A stretch of DNA of 64,000 nucleotides from Anaerolineae bacterium (GTDB taxonomy: Bacteria > Chloroflexota > Anaerolineae > UBA4142 > SHND01), in assembly GCA_020851635.1 (NCBI GenBank), contig JADZCJ010000055.1, positions 48,794 to 112,793 on the forward strand, in the 5' to 3' direction. Position numbers and translations under genes: made by a program. The number at the start of each line of letters is the position of its first letter. The first letter of the stretch is position 1. Positions 8,158-16,230 of this stretch are shown here, in pieces. The notes under the pieces were generated by a model. It worked only from the letters and a program-made list of their open reading frames with translations, was not told where the DNA came from and searched no databases.

Positions 8158-9426
8158 TCAATTGACAAGCCAGCGCAGCATATTCTGAAACAATTTCGCA
8201 TTATCCAGATCGGGCGCGTTGGTCAAATTCGGCAGCACGAGCTTCCACGAGCCAACGGCGATGATTTTTCCTTTGCCCCGTGTCCAAGCCGCGAACAAGG
8301 TCACATCTTGTTCGTGGTTTATTTTTTTCCATTCGACAATCTGCTGCATCCAACCCCGGGGGTCCTTGGGACCGTACGGCTGCATCACCCCGCCGGAAGT
8401 GTGGGTAATAAAACATTCGGGAGTAATGGTCGCAACAATGCCGCAGGCGGACAAAAAACCAACCTGCTTGACGCCGTTCAAGAGCGGGTGTGCCCCCAGC
8501 GGTCCGCCGGGCGGATTGGCGACGACAATGAGGCGGCGGTCTTCGCCCTGGCTCCGCGCCTGCACGCGCGCATAGTGGTCGGTGGCAACATCAGGAGGCA
8601 GGACAAGATTCTCGACAAATTCAAACCCGAGCGTGCGGGCGAGCGCGTTTAGGTTGGACAAATGATGCAGGTCGGCGGTGTAAGAGGCCAAGAGCGCGAT
8701 CCTGCCGCCCGCCTGGACCCACTTGCGCACATTTTCGATTTCCTGATCGGTGAGAATCGTGTGGAAAGGAGTCGCGACGATGACCGCGCTCAAGGACTTG
8801 AGCGTGTTTGCCGAAAACGTCTGTCCGGGCATCAGGTTGGTCCACGTCACATCGGGCAAGGTCGCGGCAAATTCGTTGATGGCGGCGTAATACCCGTCCC
8901 AACCCGTAATGAGGTTATCTTGTTGGTTGTGCGCGAAATCAATCGCGATCACGGGTTGGGTGGGAGCTGCGGTCGCCGGTGCGGTAGTTTGCGAGACCGG
9001 CGCGGCGGCGGGCAAGGGCGTTTTGCCGAACGCTCCAATGAGCCGCGCCAGCTGCTTGTCCCAATTCTGCTCTCGCGTAAAATCCACGTAGGTGAGCATT
9101 TTGATGCGCGCGGGTAAATCGGCTTGTTCGCGCACAAGCGGAATCATGCGGGCGCGCCGCCCGGCGGGGTCACTGCCCTGCACCAAAAGCGACTCGAACG
9201 CGGTCCATTCGCTGTTGATCCATGCAGGCGTAATGACAAGCAGCGTTTTGCCACTCCGCTCGACCGCGTGCTCCATGTTGACGAGACTGGGCACGCCAAT
9301 CTCAAAGTCGCGCTCGTCAATGCAGACGGAAATCCCCGCCGTTTCCAGGCGCGGCAATAACCAGTCCCACACCCAATCGCGGTCGTGGTGGCTGTAGCTG
9401 ATAAAGACGTCGTAGGAGGATTGCAT
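8158..9426 (-). CDS. TIR domain protein with C-terminal GATase-like (ThuA/DUF4350-type) domain
   Basis: Residues 4-140 form a TIR_2 domain: YDVFISYSHHDRDWV at the start and a SEWTAFE motif whose Glu (about residue 78) is in the position of the NAD-cleaving glutamate of catalytic TIRs. After a Pro/Ala linker, residues about 170-420 form a class I glutamine-amidotransferase-like fold (LSAVIVATPFH, WVQAGGRIALLASY, GKGKIIAVGSWKL), as in ThuA or DUF4350 proteins. The catalytic GATase Cys is not evident. Bacterial TIR proteins often act in antiphage defence; that role is inferred here. The ATG at 9426 is preferred over a TTG at 9441. The gene follows an AbrB-type gene by 26 bases on the same strand. 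Confidence 0.78.
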   Translation of the reverse strand: MQSSYDVFISYSHHDRDWVWDWLLPRLETAGISVCIDERDFEIGVPSLVNMEHAVERSGKTLLVITPAWINSEWTAFESLLVQGSDPAGRRARMIPLVREQADLPARIKMLTYVDFTREQNWDKQLARLIGAFGKTPLPAAAPVSQTTAPATAAPTQPVIAIDFAHNQQDNLITGWDGYYAAINEFAATLPDVTWTNLMPGQTFSANTLKSLSAVIVATPFHTILTDQEIENVRKWVQAGGRIALLASYTADLHHLSNLNALARTLGFEFVENLVLPPDVATDHYARVQARSQGEDRRLIVVANPPGGPLGAHPLLNGVKQVGFLSACGIVATITPECFITHTSGGVMQPYGPKDPRGWMQQIVEWKKINHEQDVTLFAAWTRGKGKIIAVGSWKLVLPNLTNAPDLDNAKLFQNMLRWLVN

Positions 9427-9452
9427 AGCAGTCGAGCACAAATCGTGAAATT

Positions 9453-9686
9453 TCAGTTTTTGCGCTCGCGCTCCTGTTTCCGTTCTTGCTCAAGCGCCCA
9501 AAGCAGGGACTTGGCTTTTAGCATCCCACGCGATTGCCGGATGGGATTGGACATGGCGGGCACAATTGCCAGGACTCCTCCATAGTCCACCAGCGTAACG
9601 CGGGTACCTTTTTTCAAATCGTATTTTCTTCGCAGTTCCACCGGAATGACCAGCCAGCCCTTGGCAGATATAGTCGCAGTTGCCAC
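9453..9686 (-). CDS. AbrB/MazE-type DNA-binding protein (antitoxin-like)
   Basis: This 77-residue protein has a SpoVT-AbrB swapped-hairpin domain in its first 45 residues (ATISAKGWLVIPVELRRKYDL then KGTRVTLVDY) and a basic C-terminal helix (LEQERKQERERKN). In toxin-antitoxin operons such proteins repress their own promoter and bind a PIN-type toxin through the C-terminus. No PIN toxin is encoded next to it; the next gene, 26 bases downstream, encodes the TIR protein. A TTATCC-N6-GGATAA palindrome lies upstream and is a likely self-operator. It could be a solitary regulator or the partner of the TIR protein. Confidence 0.85.
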   Translation of the reverse strand: MATATISAKGWLVIPVELRRKYDLKKGTRVTLVDYGGVLAIVPAMSNPIRQSRGMLKAKSLLWALEQERKQERERKN

Positions 9687-9705
9687 AATTACCTTCGTTA
9701 TACTT

Positions 9706-9723
9706 TTATCCGAAGAAGGATAA
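9706..9723. promoter_or_regulatory. Palindromic candidate operator of the AbrB-TIR pair
   Basis: Perfect inverted repeat TTATCC-GAAGAA-GGATAA located 20 bases upstream of the AbrB start on the minus strand. AbrB-type antitoxins normally bind such palindromes in their own promoter. Confidence 0.5.
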
Positions 9724-9733
9724 CGTCAAAGAA

Positions 9734-10786
9734 TCAGGTTGTCAACAACTGCTCCACTCTGTACCCCTTTTCGAGAAAATACCCCAACTCTTCTGCATTG
9801 AATTTCAGGTCAATCGGCGTCGTGCCCGTCACTTTGAAAAACTCGCCTTCGAGTTCGGCGGCGCGCCCGCGCGGCAATAATCCGGCAGGATCAAACGCTT
9901 TCCAGAATTGATGCCAAATTGTCAGCGCCGAAGCGGGCAGGCGATTGATGTTGACAAACGCGCGCGGGTTCTCCGCGCTCACGGCGGACTCGGAGCGCAC
10001 CTCGATCCAGTGATGCTTGAGCGCATCGAGCATCATGTAACCGTGCGTCTCGCCCGCGTCGCGATACTGCGCTCCATACGGCGGCTCCATGCGATAAAAC
10101 GTCCACGTATCATCCACCAGCAAATAATACAAATCCCATTCCGGCTCGAGCTGTGCCATCCAGCCGACGCCGAATTTTTTGACCAGATCGAACGGTTCTG
10201 AAAAACCGACGAGCGTCAAATCGGCGGGGTTGTTGGTATAGCCGCTGTAATAGTACGGGACATAGGTTTCGGCGAGTTCGCGCAGGGTAAAGTATTCGGG
10301 TTCGCGCCCGCCGAGATGGGGATACCCCGAATGGGCGTTACAGCCCCACCGCACCGCGTGATGGTCCTGATAGACGATCAGGTTGTGGTCTACATCGCGC
10401 GTGCCTTCCAACAATACCCAGCGCGGCTCGAACCCGTGGAGGTAATTGACCGCATACGCAAACATCGCGCCTTCAAAACAATGCGCCATGCCCGCGCGCA
10501 GGACCGTGCGCGGCGACATGGAGGTTTCCTCTTGATCAACATGACTGTGGTCGTTGTTGTAATACACCTCGTTATCGAGAAACCACTGCACGCGGCGGGG
10601 ATTGTCGAGCGCGGCGATAATCAGCACGTCCTCGTCCGAAAAATCGAGGTCCAATTCGCGCACGCGCGTTTGGATTCGCGCAAGCGCGGCAGGATGGACG
10701 TGCGTCCGGATGCGCTGAACATAATACGCGAGCTGCTGTTGGGGTGAAAGATGCGGCGGTGACGGATACGTGTAGAGCTTGCTCAA
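9734..10786 (-). CDS. Transglutaminase-like protein of unknown function
   Basis: This 350-residue soluble protein has a Cys-His arrangement typical of transglutaminase/papain-like folds: RAGMAHCFEGAMFAYAV with Cys about 103, then DVDHNLIVYQ with His about 134, followed by an acidic or Asn residue in HAVRWGCNAHSG. The rest of the protein is unusually rich in Tyr and Trp. The substrate is unknown; a peptidase, amidase or inactive fold are all possible. The start is a TTG overlapping the stop of the upstream aldo/keto reductase (TTGA), with GGAAGG nine bases upstream, which implies translational coupling and a shared operon. Confidence 0.5.
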   Translation of the reverse strand: MSKLYTYPSPPHLSPQQQLAYYVQRIRTHVHPAALARIQTRVRELDLDFSDEDVLIIAALDNPRRVQWFLDNEVYYNNDHSHVDQEETSMSPRTVLRAGMAHCFEGAMFAYAVNYLHGFEPRWVLLEGTRDVDHNLIVYQDHHAVRWGCNAHSGYPHLGGREPEYFTLRELAETYVPYYYSGYTNNPADLTLVGFSEPFDLVKKFGVGWMAQLEPEWDLYYLLVDDTWTFYRMEPPYGAQYRDAGETHGYMMLDALKHHWIEVRSESAVSAENPRAFVNINRLPASALTIWHQFWKAFDPAGLLPRGRAAELEGEFFKVTGTTPIDLKFNAEELGYFLEKGYRVEQLLTT

Positions 10787-11721
10787 AAGCGTTGACCTTC
10801 CAGAGTCTCCCTGACCTGGTCAATCTCTTCTTGCGTCAACGTCCAATCACTTGCTTTTGCGTTGACCGAGACCTGATCGGCGTTGGTGACGCCCGAGATG
10901 ACGGAACAGACCTGCGGTTCGCTGAGAAGCCACGCGATGGCGAGATCACTCATCGTGCGTTCGCGCTGCGCGACAAACGCGCGCAAGTGGTCGAGGATTT
11001 GAAAATTTTCTTCGGTCAAGAACGGCGTAACGTAATTCGCCCGTGTCGGACTGATGGCATCCCCCCGGTCATACTTGCCCGTCAAAAGCCCCCCCGCCAG
11101 TGGAAAATAGGGCACGATGCCGAGATTGGCATAGCGCGCATAGGGAATCAGCTCGCGCTCGAGGTCGCGTTTGAGCAAATGATATTCTTCTTGTGTAACA
11201 ACAAACTGACTCCAGCCGCGCATTTCGGCGATGCCGTTCGCCCTCGCCAACTGCCATGCCGTAAAGTTGCTCGCGCCGATATAGCGCACTTTGCCCGAAA
11301 TGACCAGGTCCTGCAGGGCGCGCATTGTCTCTTGAATCGGCGTCGTCTCATCCCACGAGTGAATATAGTACAAATCAATGTGGTCGGTCTTGAGTCGGCG
11401 CAGACTGTTCTCGACGCCGTTCATGATGTGATAACGCGATGCGCCCAGATCGTTCACCCCGTCGCCCATCTTGTTACGCACTTTGGTCCCCAGCACAAAA
11501 CGGTCCCACAGCCCCGCCAACGCTTCTCCCAAAACCGACTCGGAAGCGCCCGGCGTGCTGCCATACACATCCGCCGTATCCAAAAAATTGATGCCGAGGT
11601 CCAGCGCGCGCTTGACAAGTTCTTTTGTGCCCACCACATCAACGGTCCGACCGATGCGATTGCAGCCAATGCCGATGACCGAGACCTTGACTCCCGAATT
11701 TCCAAGCGAACGATATTGCAT
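10783..11721 (-). CDS. Aldo/keto reductase
   Basis: This 312-residue NADPH-dependent oxidoreductase has the AKR (beta/alpha)8 fold. The catalytic tetrad is complete: Asp48 and Tyr53 in FLDTADVYG, Lys80 in LGTKV and His121 in YYIHSWDE. VISGVTNADQV near residue 280 is the typical nucleotide-binding end motif. The sequence most resembles the AKR11/AKR14-like bacterial group that reduces aldehydes or keto sugars; the actual substrate is not predictable. It is the first gene of a coupled pair with the transglutaminase-like gene. The terminator at 11766-11789 separates it from the upstream gene on the same strand. Confidence 0.9.
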   Translation of the reverse strand: MQYRSLGNSGVKVSVIGIGCNRIGRTVDVVGTKELVKRALDLGINFLDTADVYGSTPGASESVLGEALAGLWDRFVLGTKVRNKMGDGVNDLGASRYHIMNGVENSLRRLKTDHIDLYYIHSWDETTPIQETMRALQDLVISGKVRYIGASNFTAWQLARANGIAEMRGWSQFVVTQEEYHLLKRDLERELIPYARYANLGIVPYFPLAGGLLTGKYDRGDAISPTRANYVTPFLTEENFQILDHLRAFVAQRERTMSDLAIAWLLSEPQVCSVISGVTNADQVSVNAKASDWTLTQEEIDQVRETLEGQRF

Positions 11722-11765
11722 TGCGTTTGCTCCTTGAACAACTTATAGTTGACATTGAATTAGAC

Positions 11766-11789
11766 AAAAACCCGCGTGACGCGGGTTTT
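11766..11789. terminator. Bidirectional terminator after the truncated nucleotidyltransferase
   Basis: CCCGCG-TGA-CGCGGG stem flanked by A5 and T4. On the minus strand it ends the nucleotidyltransferase transcript, and its T/A edge overlaps that gene's stop codon. Confidence 0.8.
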
Positions 11790-12003
11790 ACTTTATTTCC
11801 TCTACCGTCAATTCTGTAATATCGTATCCGACCTTTGCGAGCGCGTCGAGCGTGCGTTGGGCGTTTTCACGCGTCGGTTCGATCAATATGTCAACGTCGT
11901 TGGTGAGCCGTAGGTATCCGTGACTTGGAAACGCGCTTGCGCCGATGAGGACGTATCGTATGTGCAGGTCGTTTAACGATTTGAGGAGTTTGGAGATATC
12001 CAT
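11788..12003 (-). pseudogene. 3'-truncated nucleotidyltransferase (AbiEii/DUF6036-like)
   Basis: The 71 codons match the N-terminal third of the nucleotidyltransferase family found in AbiEii-like and MNT toxin-antitoxin modules: YVLIGASAFPSHG is the glycine-rich start and RLTNDVDILIEP carries the paired metal-binding aspartates (DVD). Family members are usually 140-250 residues and continue with a third carboxylate and a helical region; here the frame stops after TVEEIK and runs straight into a terminator. It is probably a decayed gene, although a short active protein cannot be excluded. Its start overlaps the end of a small gene in another frame by 113 bases. Confidence 0.6.
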
Positions 12004-12145
12004 TGCGGATCATCCGTTCCACCGCTTCGCGTGAACGTTCAAACATCCATTGATAACGTTCTGCGCTGGTCAGCGATAACAGAAATTCGATCTCAAAATC
12101 CAATTCCCGCTCGGGGTCATGTTCATCCAGAATTAATATCGGCAT
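11891..12145 (-). CDS. Small partner protein of the nucleotidyltransferase
   Basis: The first roughly 60 residues (MPILILDEHDPERELDFEIE, then SAERYQWMFERS and RNGYLQTPQIVKR) look like the short acidic-then-basic helical protein often encoded just before nucleotidyltransferases of toxin-antitoxin type. The remaining roughly 24 residues are basic, lie entirely within the nucleotidyltransferase reading frame and may be an extension created by loss of an original stop. The ATG at 12145 is chosen because TATAAT at 12158-12153 ends seven bases upstream, which suggests a leaderless transcript. The function, possibly antitoxin, is inferred from context. Confidence 0.45.
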   Translation of the reverse strand: MPILILDEHDPERELDFEIEFLLSLTSAERYQWMFERSREAVERMIRNGYLQTPQIVKRPAHTIRPHRRKRVSKSRIPTAHQRR

Positions 12146-12152
12146 TGCGCGC

Positions 12153-12158
12153 ATTATA
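12153..12158 (-). promoter_or_regulatory. -10 element of a leaderless promoter
   Basis: TGC-TATAAT on the minus strand, an extended -10 whose last base is seven bases before the ATG at 12145. Transcription would start at or near the initiation codon. Confidence 0.5.
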
Positions 12159-12213
12159 GCATGAACGCCGCGAGCTGAACGCGCAAAAATTGGAACTCGA
12201 CAAGACCATCCTT

Positions 12214-13443
12214 TCAAGGATGGTCGGCAACGCGGGCGTATCCGGCTATAAATTTTTGCGCCACTCTCTCCCAATTCAAGTTCTCGTGCACGCGCGCCCG
12301 CCCGCGCGCGCCGAATCGTTCGCGCAAATTCGGGTCGTGGGCGAGTCGAACGATTGCGTCGGCAAGCGCGGCAGAGTCTTTTTCGGGCACAAGCAGACCG
12401 CTCTCGCCCTGTTGAATCACATCGGGGAACCCTGCAATATTGCTCGCCACCAGCGGTTTTCCCGCCGCCATGCCTTCGAGGACCACATTCGGCAGACCAT
12501 CCACATTTCCTGCTTTGTCGCGCACCGACGGCACGCTGACAATGTCGGCGGCGGCAAAATAGCCGGGGATCTCTGTGCGCGGCACCTGTCCCGCGAACGT
12601 CACATGTCCAGTCAGCCCCAGCGCATGAGACTGCTCCTCCAGCTCCCGGCGCAAGTCGCCATAACCGACCAACACCAGCCGCGCCGAGGGCGCACGCCGC
12701 AAAATCTCCGGCATGGCGTTGACCAGAAATTCAAACCCTTTTTTATACACCATGCGCCCGACGGCGAGAATCATCACATCCTCGCGCTTGAGCTCGAGCT
12801 GCGCGCGCACGCGTTCGGCTTGGCGCGGCTCGACATGGAACGCTTTGGCATCCGCGCCATAGGGAATCAGTTCCGTTTTGTTTTCGTCCGCGCCCAGCGC
12901 CAGCGCGCGCTGCATGAGATCGTCACTGCATGCCGTGATCCACGCGGCGCTGTCGAACGACCGCCGCGCGGCGGAACTAAACACGCGATTTTTTTCCGCC
13001 ATGAACACATCGCTGCCATGCATACTGATGACGAGCGGCAGTTTGCGACGGCGGGCGACCAGCGCCGCCGCGGGCGCGTTCGGCAGGACCCAGTGCGCGT
13101 GAATCACATCAAATTTCTCGCGCGCGGTCAGCATCATCAGTTTATCAAACGCGGAAGCGACGGCAAACGGCGCCAGCGCATAGACCCCGCGCTTGAGTTT
13201 TACGTCGCCGCGCAGCGCTTCGGCATACCCCCACAGAGTCCATTCGGGTTTCGGAGCATAGCGATACGGATAAAAATGCACGCCATCTTCGACCGCGCCG
13301 CGCCGCAACTCGCGATGTTCGGGCAAGACCACATGCACCTCGACGCCGCACGCCGCAATATTCGTGGCGATGGATTCGATAAAGGGGGCAGTCGTGTCGC
13401 CGCGGAATTTCGGATACGACGAGGTGAGCATGAGGACGCGCAT
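12214..13443 (-). CDS. Glycosyltransferase family 4
   Basis: This 409-residue GT-B retaining glycosyltransferase has an N-terminal acceptor domain beginning MRVLMLTSSYPKFRGD and a donor-binding domain with ILAVGRMVYKKGFEFLVNA (about residue 225). The E-x7-E signature is seen in EGMAAGKPLVASNIAGFPDV near residue 320. Members build surface polysaccharides or glycolipids from nucleotide sugars; the sugar is unknown. It follows the flippase-like gene and the GT2 gene on the same strand within 40 bases, so the three probably form one operon for a surface glycan or glycolipid. The ATG at 13443 is chosen because it starts the GT4 beta strand. Confidence 0.88.
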   Translation of the reverse strand: MRVLMLTSSYPKFRGDTTAPFIESIATNIAACGVEVHVVLPEHRELRRGAVEDGVHFYPYRYAPKPEWTLWGYAEALRGDVKLKRGVYALAPFAVASAFDKLMMLTAREKFDVIHAHWVLPNAPAAALVARRRKLPLVISMHGSDVFMAEKNRVFSSAARRSFDSAAWITACSDDLMQRALALGADENKTELIPYGADAKAFHVEPRQAERVRAQLELKREDVMILAVGRMVYKKGFEFLVNAMPEILRRAPSARLVLVGYGDLRRELEEQSHALGLTGHVTFAGQVPRTEIPGYFAAADIVSVPSVRDKAGNVDGLPNVVLEGMAAGKPLVASNIAGFPDVIQQGESGLLVPEKDSAALADAIVRLAHDPNLRERFGARGRARVHENLNWERVAQKFIAGYARVADHP

Positions 13444-13480
13444 GAGTAAAAAAAGAGACCGGAGATTTGATGCTTGCTTT

Positions 13481-14440
13481 TTAACTTTTGGCTTGCGCCG
13501 AAGTCGGGTCCGGCGTCTTGGGTTCGAGAATCCATACGGCAAAGCCGACGACGCCATTGACCAGTTGAAGAAACAAGATCAGAGTTGAGAGCGCCAGCGC
13601 TTGTGGGGCAGAAATGCCGATGATGGGCGCAATGAGCAAGAGCGCCGCGTCACGGGTGCCGATACCGCCCATAAACGAAATCGGCAGCAGCGCGGCAATG
13701 GTCGCCAGCGACATCGCGGCGACAAACGGCATCGGCGGCAGCGCGAGACCCAGCGCGCTCGTGAGCAGATACAGCCGCGCATAAACGACCAGAGTTGCCG
13801 CGATGCTCAACAAGAATTGGATAAAGATTTGACGGAGCGTGAGCGGCTGCGGCTCGTATGCTGCGAGCGCATCCTCTTTTTTGCGGACGCGGCGCAGCTG
13901 TCTAAAAAACCAGCGCTGACTGCGCGGGTTGATGACCACAGCAAAAACCACGACGGTCGCCGCAAACAAAAAGCCGATGGCCAGCCACTCGCCTTGAAAC
14001 AGTTGGACAAAAAAGAGCGCGCCAAACCCCGCCAGCAGCACCAGAATCAAAACGTCCCAGAGACGGTCCAGCACAATCGAGATGATAGACTGTCCAAATC
14101 CGCGCTCGCGGAAATAAGCGATTTTGACGGCGTCGCCGATCTGCCCCGGCGTCAACATGCCCGCGCCGAGACCAAGCGCATACAGTCGCACCGCTTCGCG
14201 GAATGCAATGGGCACGCCCAGATCTGCCAGAATGATCTGCCAGCGCCACGCCTTGATCAACAAAAATGGGACAAAGCCCAACACCGCCAGCCCGACCAGA
14301 AACGGATTGGCGCTGACCAGAATGGAGAATGTCTCGCGCAAATCAATCCGCAAGAGCAGGATTAGCCCGATCAGCGCGAGAATGCCGACCCAGCGCAGGT
14401 AGGGCTTGAGCTGACGCAGCTGCATCCCGCGCTCAGCCAT
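13481..14440 (-). CDS. Flippase-like membrane protein (LPG synthase TM / UPF0104 family)
   Basis: This 319-residue integral membrane protein has about eight TM helices, starting WVGILALIGLILLL. It contains the family landmarks GLGAGMLTPGQIGD (about 85-98) and SFMGGIGTRDAALL (about 262-275), as in the TM domain of lysylphosphatidylglycerol synthases and AglD-like proteins. The soluble aminoacyl transfer domain is absent, so lipid-linked sugar transfer or flipping is more likely than lysyl transfer; this is inference. The ATG at 14440 overlaps the GT2 stop by eight bases (ATGGCTGA) and has GGGGTG upstream, indicating translational coupling. Confidence 0.82.
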   Translation of the reverse strand: MAERGMQLRQLKPYLRWVGILALIGLILLLRIDLRETFSILVSANPFLVGLAVLGFVPFLLIKAWRWQIILADLGVPIAFREAVRLYALGLGAGMLTPGQIGDAVKIAYFRERGFGQSIISIVLDRLWDVLILVLLAGFGALFFVQLFQGEWLAIGFLFAATVVVFAVVINPRSQRWFFRQLRRVRKKEDALAAYEPQPLTLRQIFIQFLLSIAATLVVYARLYLLTSALGLALPPMPFVAAMSLATIAALLPISFMGGIGTRDAALLLIAPIIGISAPQALALSTLILFLQLVNGVVGFAVWILEPKTPDPTSAQAKS

Positions 14441-15311
14441 CTTGTTCACCCCGCTCAAAGCGCAGCGCCGCAATCTGTTCGGCGACGAGACCGATCAGGA
14501 ACGTCAAAATCCCGATCGTGACGAGCAGCACGGCGGTGTTGGTGATATAGAGACGCTGCGAGAAAAACAAAATATCTACAATGGTGTAAACCAGAGCGAT
14601 GATGATCAAACCCACGCTCACCGGCAAAAACAGCTTCATGGGCGCAAACATCGTGCTCATACGAAACGCGATGATAATAAATCGCGAGCCGTCGCGCATG
14701 GGTTTGATTTTGCTGACGCCGCCCTGCCGTTTTAGCATGGTGGTCGGCACGAATTTGACCGAATAACCCGCCTTGATATACGCCAGTGATGTGGTGACCG
14801 GCGTGGAAAAACCATTGGGCAGGAGGTGCAGAAACTGGACTAATTCTGCGCGCCGCGCAATCCGAAAACCCGAGGTCGCGTCGGGCACGGGCATGCCCGA
14901 GAGATACGTGGCGAGGGCGTTGAGGGTCAAATGATACGCGCGGCGACCGAAATTCGTCTGCGAATTTTGATCGCGCGCGCCGACGACGAGGTCATATTCG
15001 CCGATACAATCCGCCAATTTTGCGATATCGTGCGCATCGTGCTGTCCGTCTGCATCAAAAATGACGACCAGTTCGCGCGTCGCATGACGCAAGCCGGTCT
15101 TGACCGAAGCGCCGTTACCTTTGTTATAGGGATGACGCACCACCCTTGCCCCCAGCTCCTGCGCCGCGCCCCCCGTCCCATCCGTTGAGCCGTCATCCAC
15201 AACGAGAATTTCCGCTGTGGGATAAAGCGTCCGCAGTTGAGGCAGCACTGTGACAATGGTCTCGGCTTCGTTATATGCGGGAATTAGAATGGTCAGGCGG
15301 TCCGAAAGCAC
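14433..15311 (-). CDS. Glycosyltransferase family 2, dolichol-phosphate-mannose-synthase-like
   Basis: This 292-residue GT-A enzyme begins LTILIPAYNEAETI and has VVDDGSTDGT (about 38-47) and VIFDADGQHD (about 90-99), the metal-binding aspartates, as in DPM1-like enzymes that load a sugar onto polyprenyl phosphate. Two C-terminal TM helices (about 226-250 and 258-280) anchor it, as in DPM/GtrB-type proteins. It starts with GTG at 15311, six bases after a TATAAT element, so the operon mRNA is probably leaderless. It is the first gene of the three-gene glycan operon. Confidence 0.88.
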   Translation of the reverse strand: MLSDRLTILIPAYNEAETIVTVLPQLRTLYPTAEILVVDDGSTDGTGGAAQELGARVVRHPYNKGNGASVKTGLRHATRELVVIFDADGQHDAHDIAKLADCIGEYDLVVGARDQNSQTNFGRRAYHLTLNALATYLSGMPVPDATSGFRIARRAELVQFLHLLPNGFSTPVTTSLAYIKAGYSVKFVPTTMLKRQGGVSKIKPMRDGSRFIIIAFRMSTMFAPMKLFLPVSVGLIIIALVYTIVDILFFSQRLYITNTAVLLVTIGILTFLIGLVAEQIAALRFERGEQDG

Positions 15312-15317
15312 GCAGGA

Positions 15318-15323
15318 ATTATA
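15318..15323 (-). promoter_or_regulatory. -10 element of the glycan operon, leaderless
   Basis: Extended -10 TGC-TATAAT on the minus strand, six bases before the GTG start of the GT2 gene. No Shine-Dalgarno sequence can fit between the two. Confidence 0.6.
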
Positions 15324-15361
15324 GCATATCGCCCATGCCGAACCTTTCCGCCGCCCGGGTT

Positions 15362-15462
15362 GGGATGTGCGTCATATCTTTTGCGAGCGCGGCACGCTCG
15401 CCGCAGCGCAGGGAACGAAACGGCGTTCGTTCCTTACTGTCCAAAATCGTGACGCATATCCC
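15362..15462. repeat. Palindromic repeat family, copy 1 (101 bp)
   Basis: The ends are imperfect inverted repeats, GGGATGTGCGTCA and TGACGCATATCCC, with a central perfect inverted repeat GGAACGAA-N6-TTCGTTCC. A second copy lies at about 32716-32820. No transposase is inside. It is MITE-like or a REP-like structured repeat. Confidence 0.7.
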
Positions 15463-15504
15463 CCAGGTTGCCGCAAGTCGGTGAGCCGCCAAACGATTTG
15501 ATAT

Positions 15505-15533
15505 TTGCTATCTGTAATTCGTAATGTTAGAAT
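15505..15533 (+). promoter_or_regulatory. Promoter of the hypothetical gene at 15541
   Basis: TTGCTA (15505-15510), a 17-base spacer and TAGAAT (15528-15533) with TG in the extended position. The ATG follows seven bases after the -10, so the message is probably leaderless. Confidence 0.6.
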
Positions 15534-15540
15534 CCGCGCT

Positions 15541-16080
15541 ATGGCGCTCAAGGTGGAACATAAATACCGATTTGATGCGGTCGGCAAATTGGACTCGGAC
15601 GATTGGCTGGTCATTCCGCGCGAGGAACTGCGAAAGGATTTTCTGCTCGATGCCGCGCTGGCGGATAGGATGGTGCAGCGTTATTTCGAAACCATCAAAC
15701 GTTCGAGCGGTCCGGCGATAAATATCATCAGCGATGCGCAAGGAGTCCGTTATTTGGCGCCGTTGGGCAAGACAATGATAGTTTTTTCGGAACCGGAACG
15801 GATCGCAGATGCACAGCGCGCCGAGACAAACTGGCAGATCGTGGGGGGGTTCCTGCTCGCCCACGGCGTCAGTTATGGCGGACGTTTTTATCTCGGCGCC
15901 GAGTGGCTGCCTGATGGGGCGCTAAAATCGTATGTGACCCTCCGCCGCTATCCTTCGCGGCTGATCAGCTGGTTTGGCATAAACGGCGGCATTGCGGTAT
16001 ATCAACGCACCCAGGGCATCTTTCACAAATGGATCAGCGAGACTTTTTTGAATGACGCCGCCAAACAACTGCTCCGGTAG
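15541..16080 (+). CDS. Hypothetical protein
   Basis: This 179-residue protein is not recognised. It is soluble, with a mixed alpha/beta pattern. The N-terminus ALKVEHKYRFDAVGKLDSDD is charged, and DWLVIPREELRKDF follows. A helical segment (LADRMVQRYFETIK), a beta-rich middle and the end QGIFHKWISETFLNDAAKQL complete the visible pattern. It has no signal peptide, no Cys pairs and no catalytic motif that could be named. The ATG at 15541 is chosen because a good promoter (TTGCTA-17-TAGAAT) ends seven bases upstream. It lies alone between a repeat and the pilin gene, so the context gives little information. Confidence 0.6.
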   Translation: MALKVEHKYRFDAVGKLDSDDWLVIPREELRKDFLLDAALADRMVQRYFETIKRSSGPAINIISDAQGVRYLAPLGKTMIVFSEPERIADAQRAETNWQIVGGFLLAHGVSYGGRFYLGAEWLPDGALKSYVTLRRYPSRLISWFGINGGIAVYQRTQGIFHKWISETFLNDAAKQLLR

Positions 16081-16230
16081 CGCCCCAGCCAACCCGCGTT
16101 GACGCCGCGCCGCGATTCGATTGTCGTCGCACCACGTTTTGTATACCCTTATCCTATTGTAGAACCGCGCCAACTGGGGTACATTCCTGCCATCAATTGG
16201 GTAGTTTTTTTATCATAGGAGGATTCAATC

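Noticed and set aside
9453..9686. Type II toxin-antitoxin pair with a PIN toxin
   Set aside because: The AbrB-type antitoxin is clear but no PIN-domain frame overlaps or follows; the neighbour is a TIR protein.
12190..13449. Long plus-strand open frame (over 400 codons) opposite the GT4 gene
   Set aside because: The minus-strand frame has complete GT4 motifs; the plus frame has Arg/His-rich composition typical of antisense to GC-rich coding DNA and no recognisable domain.
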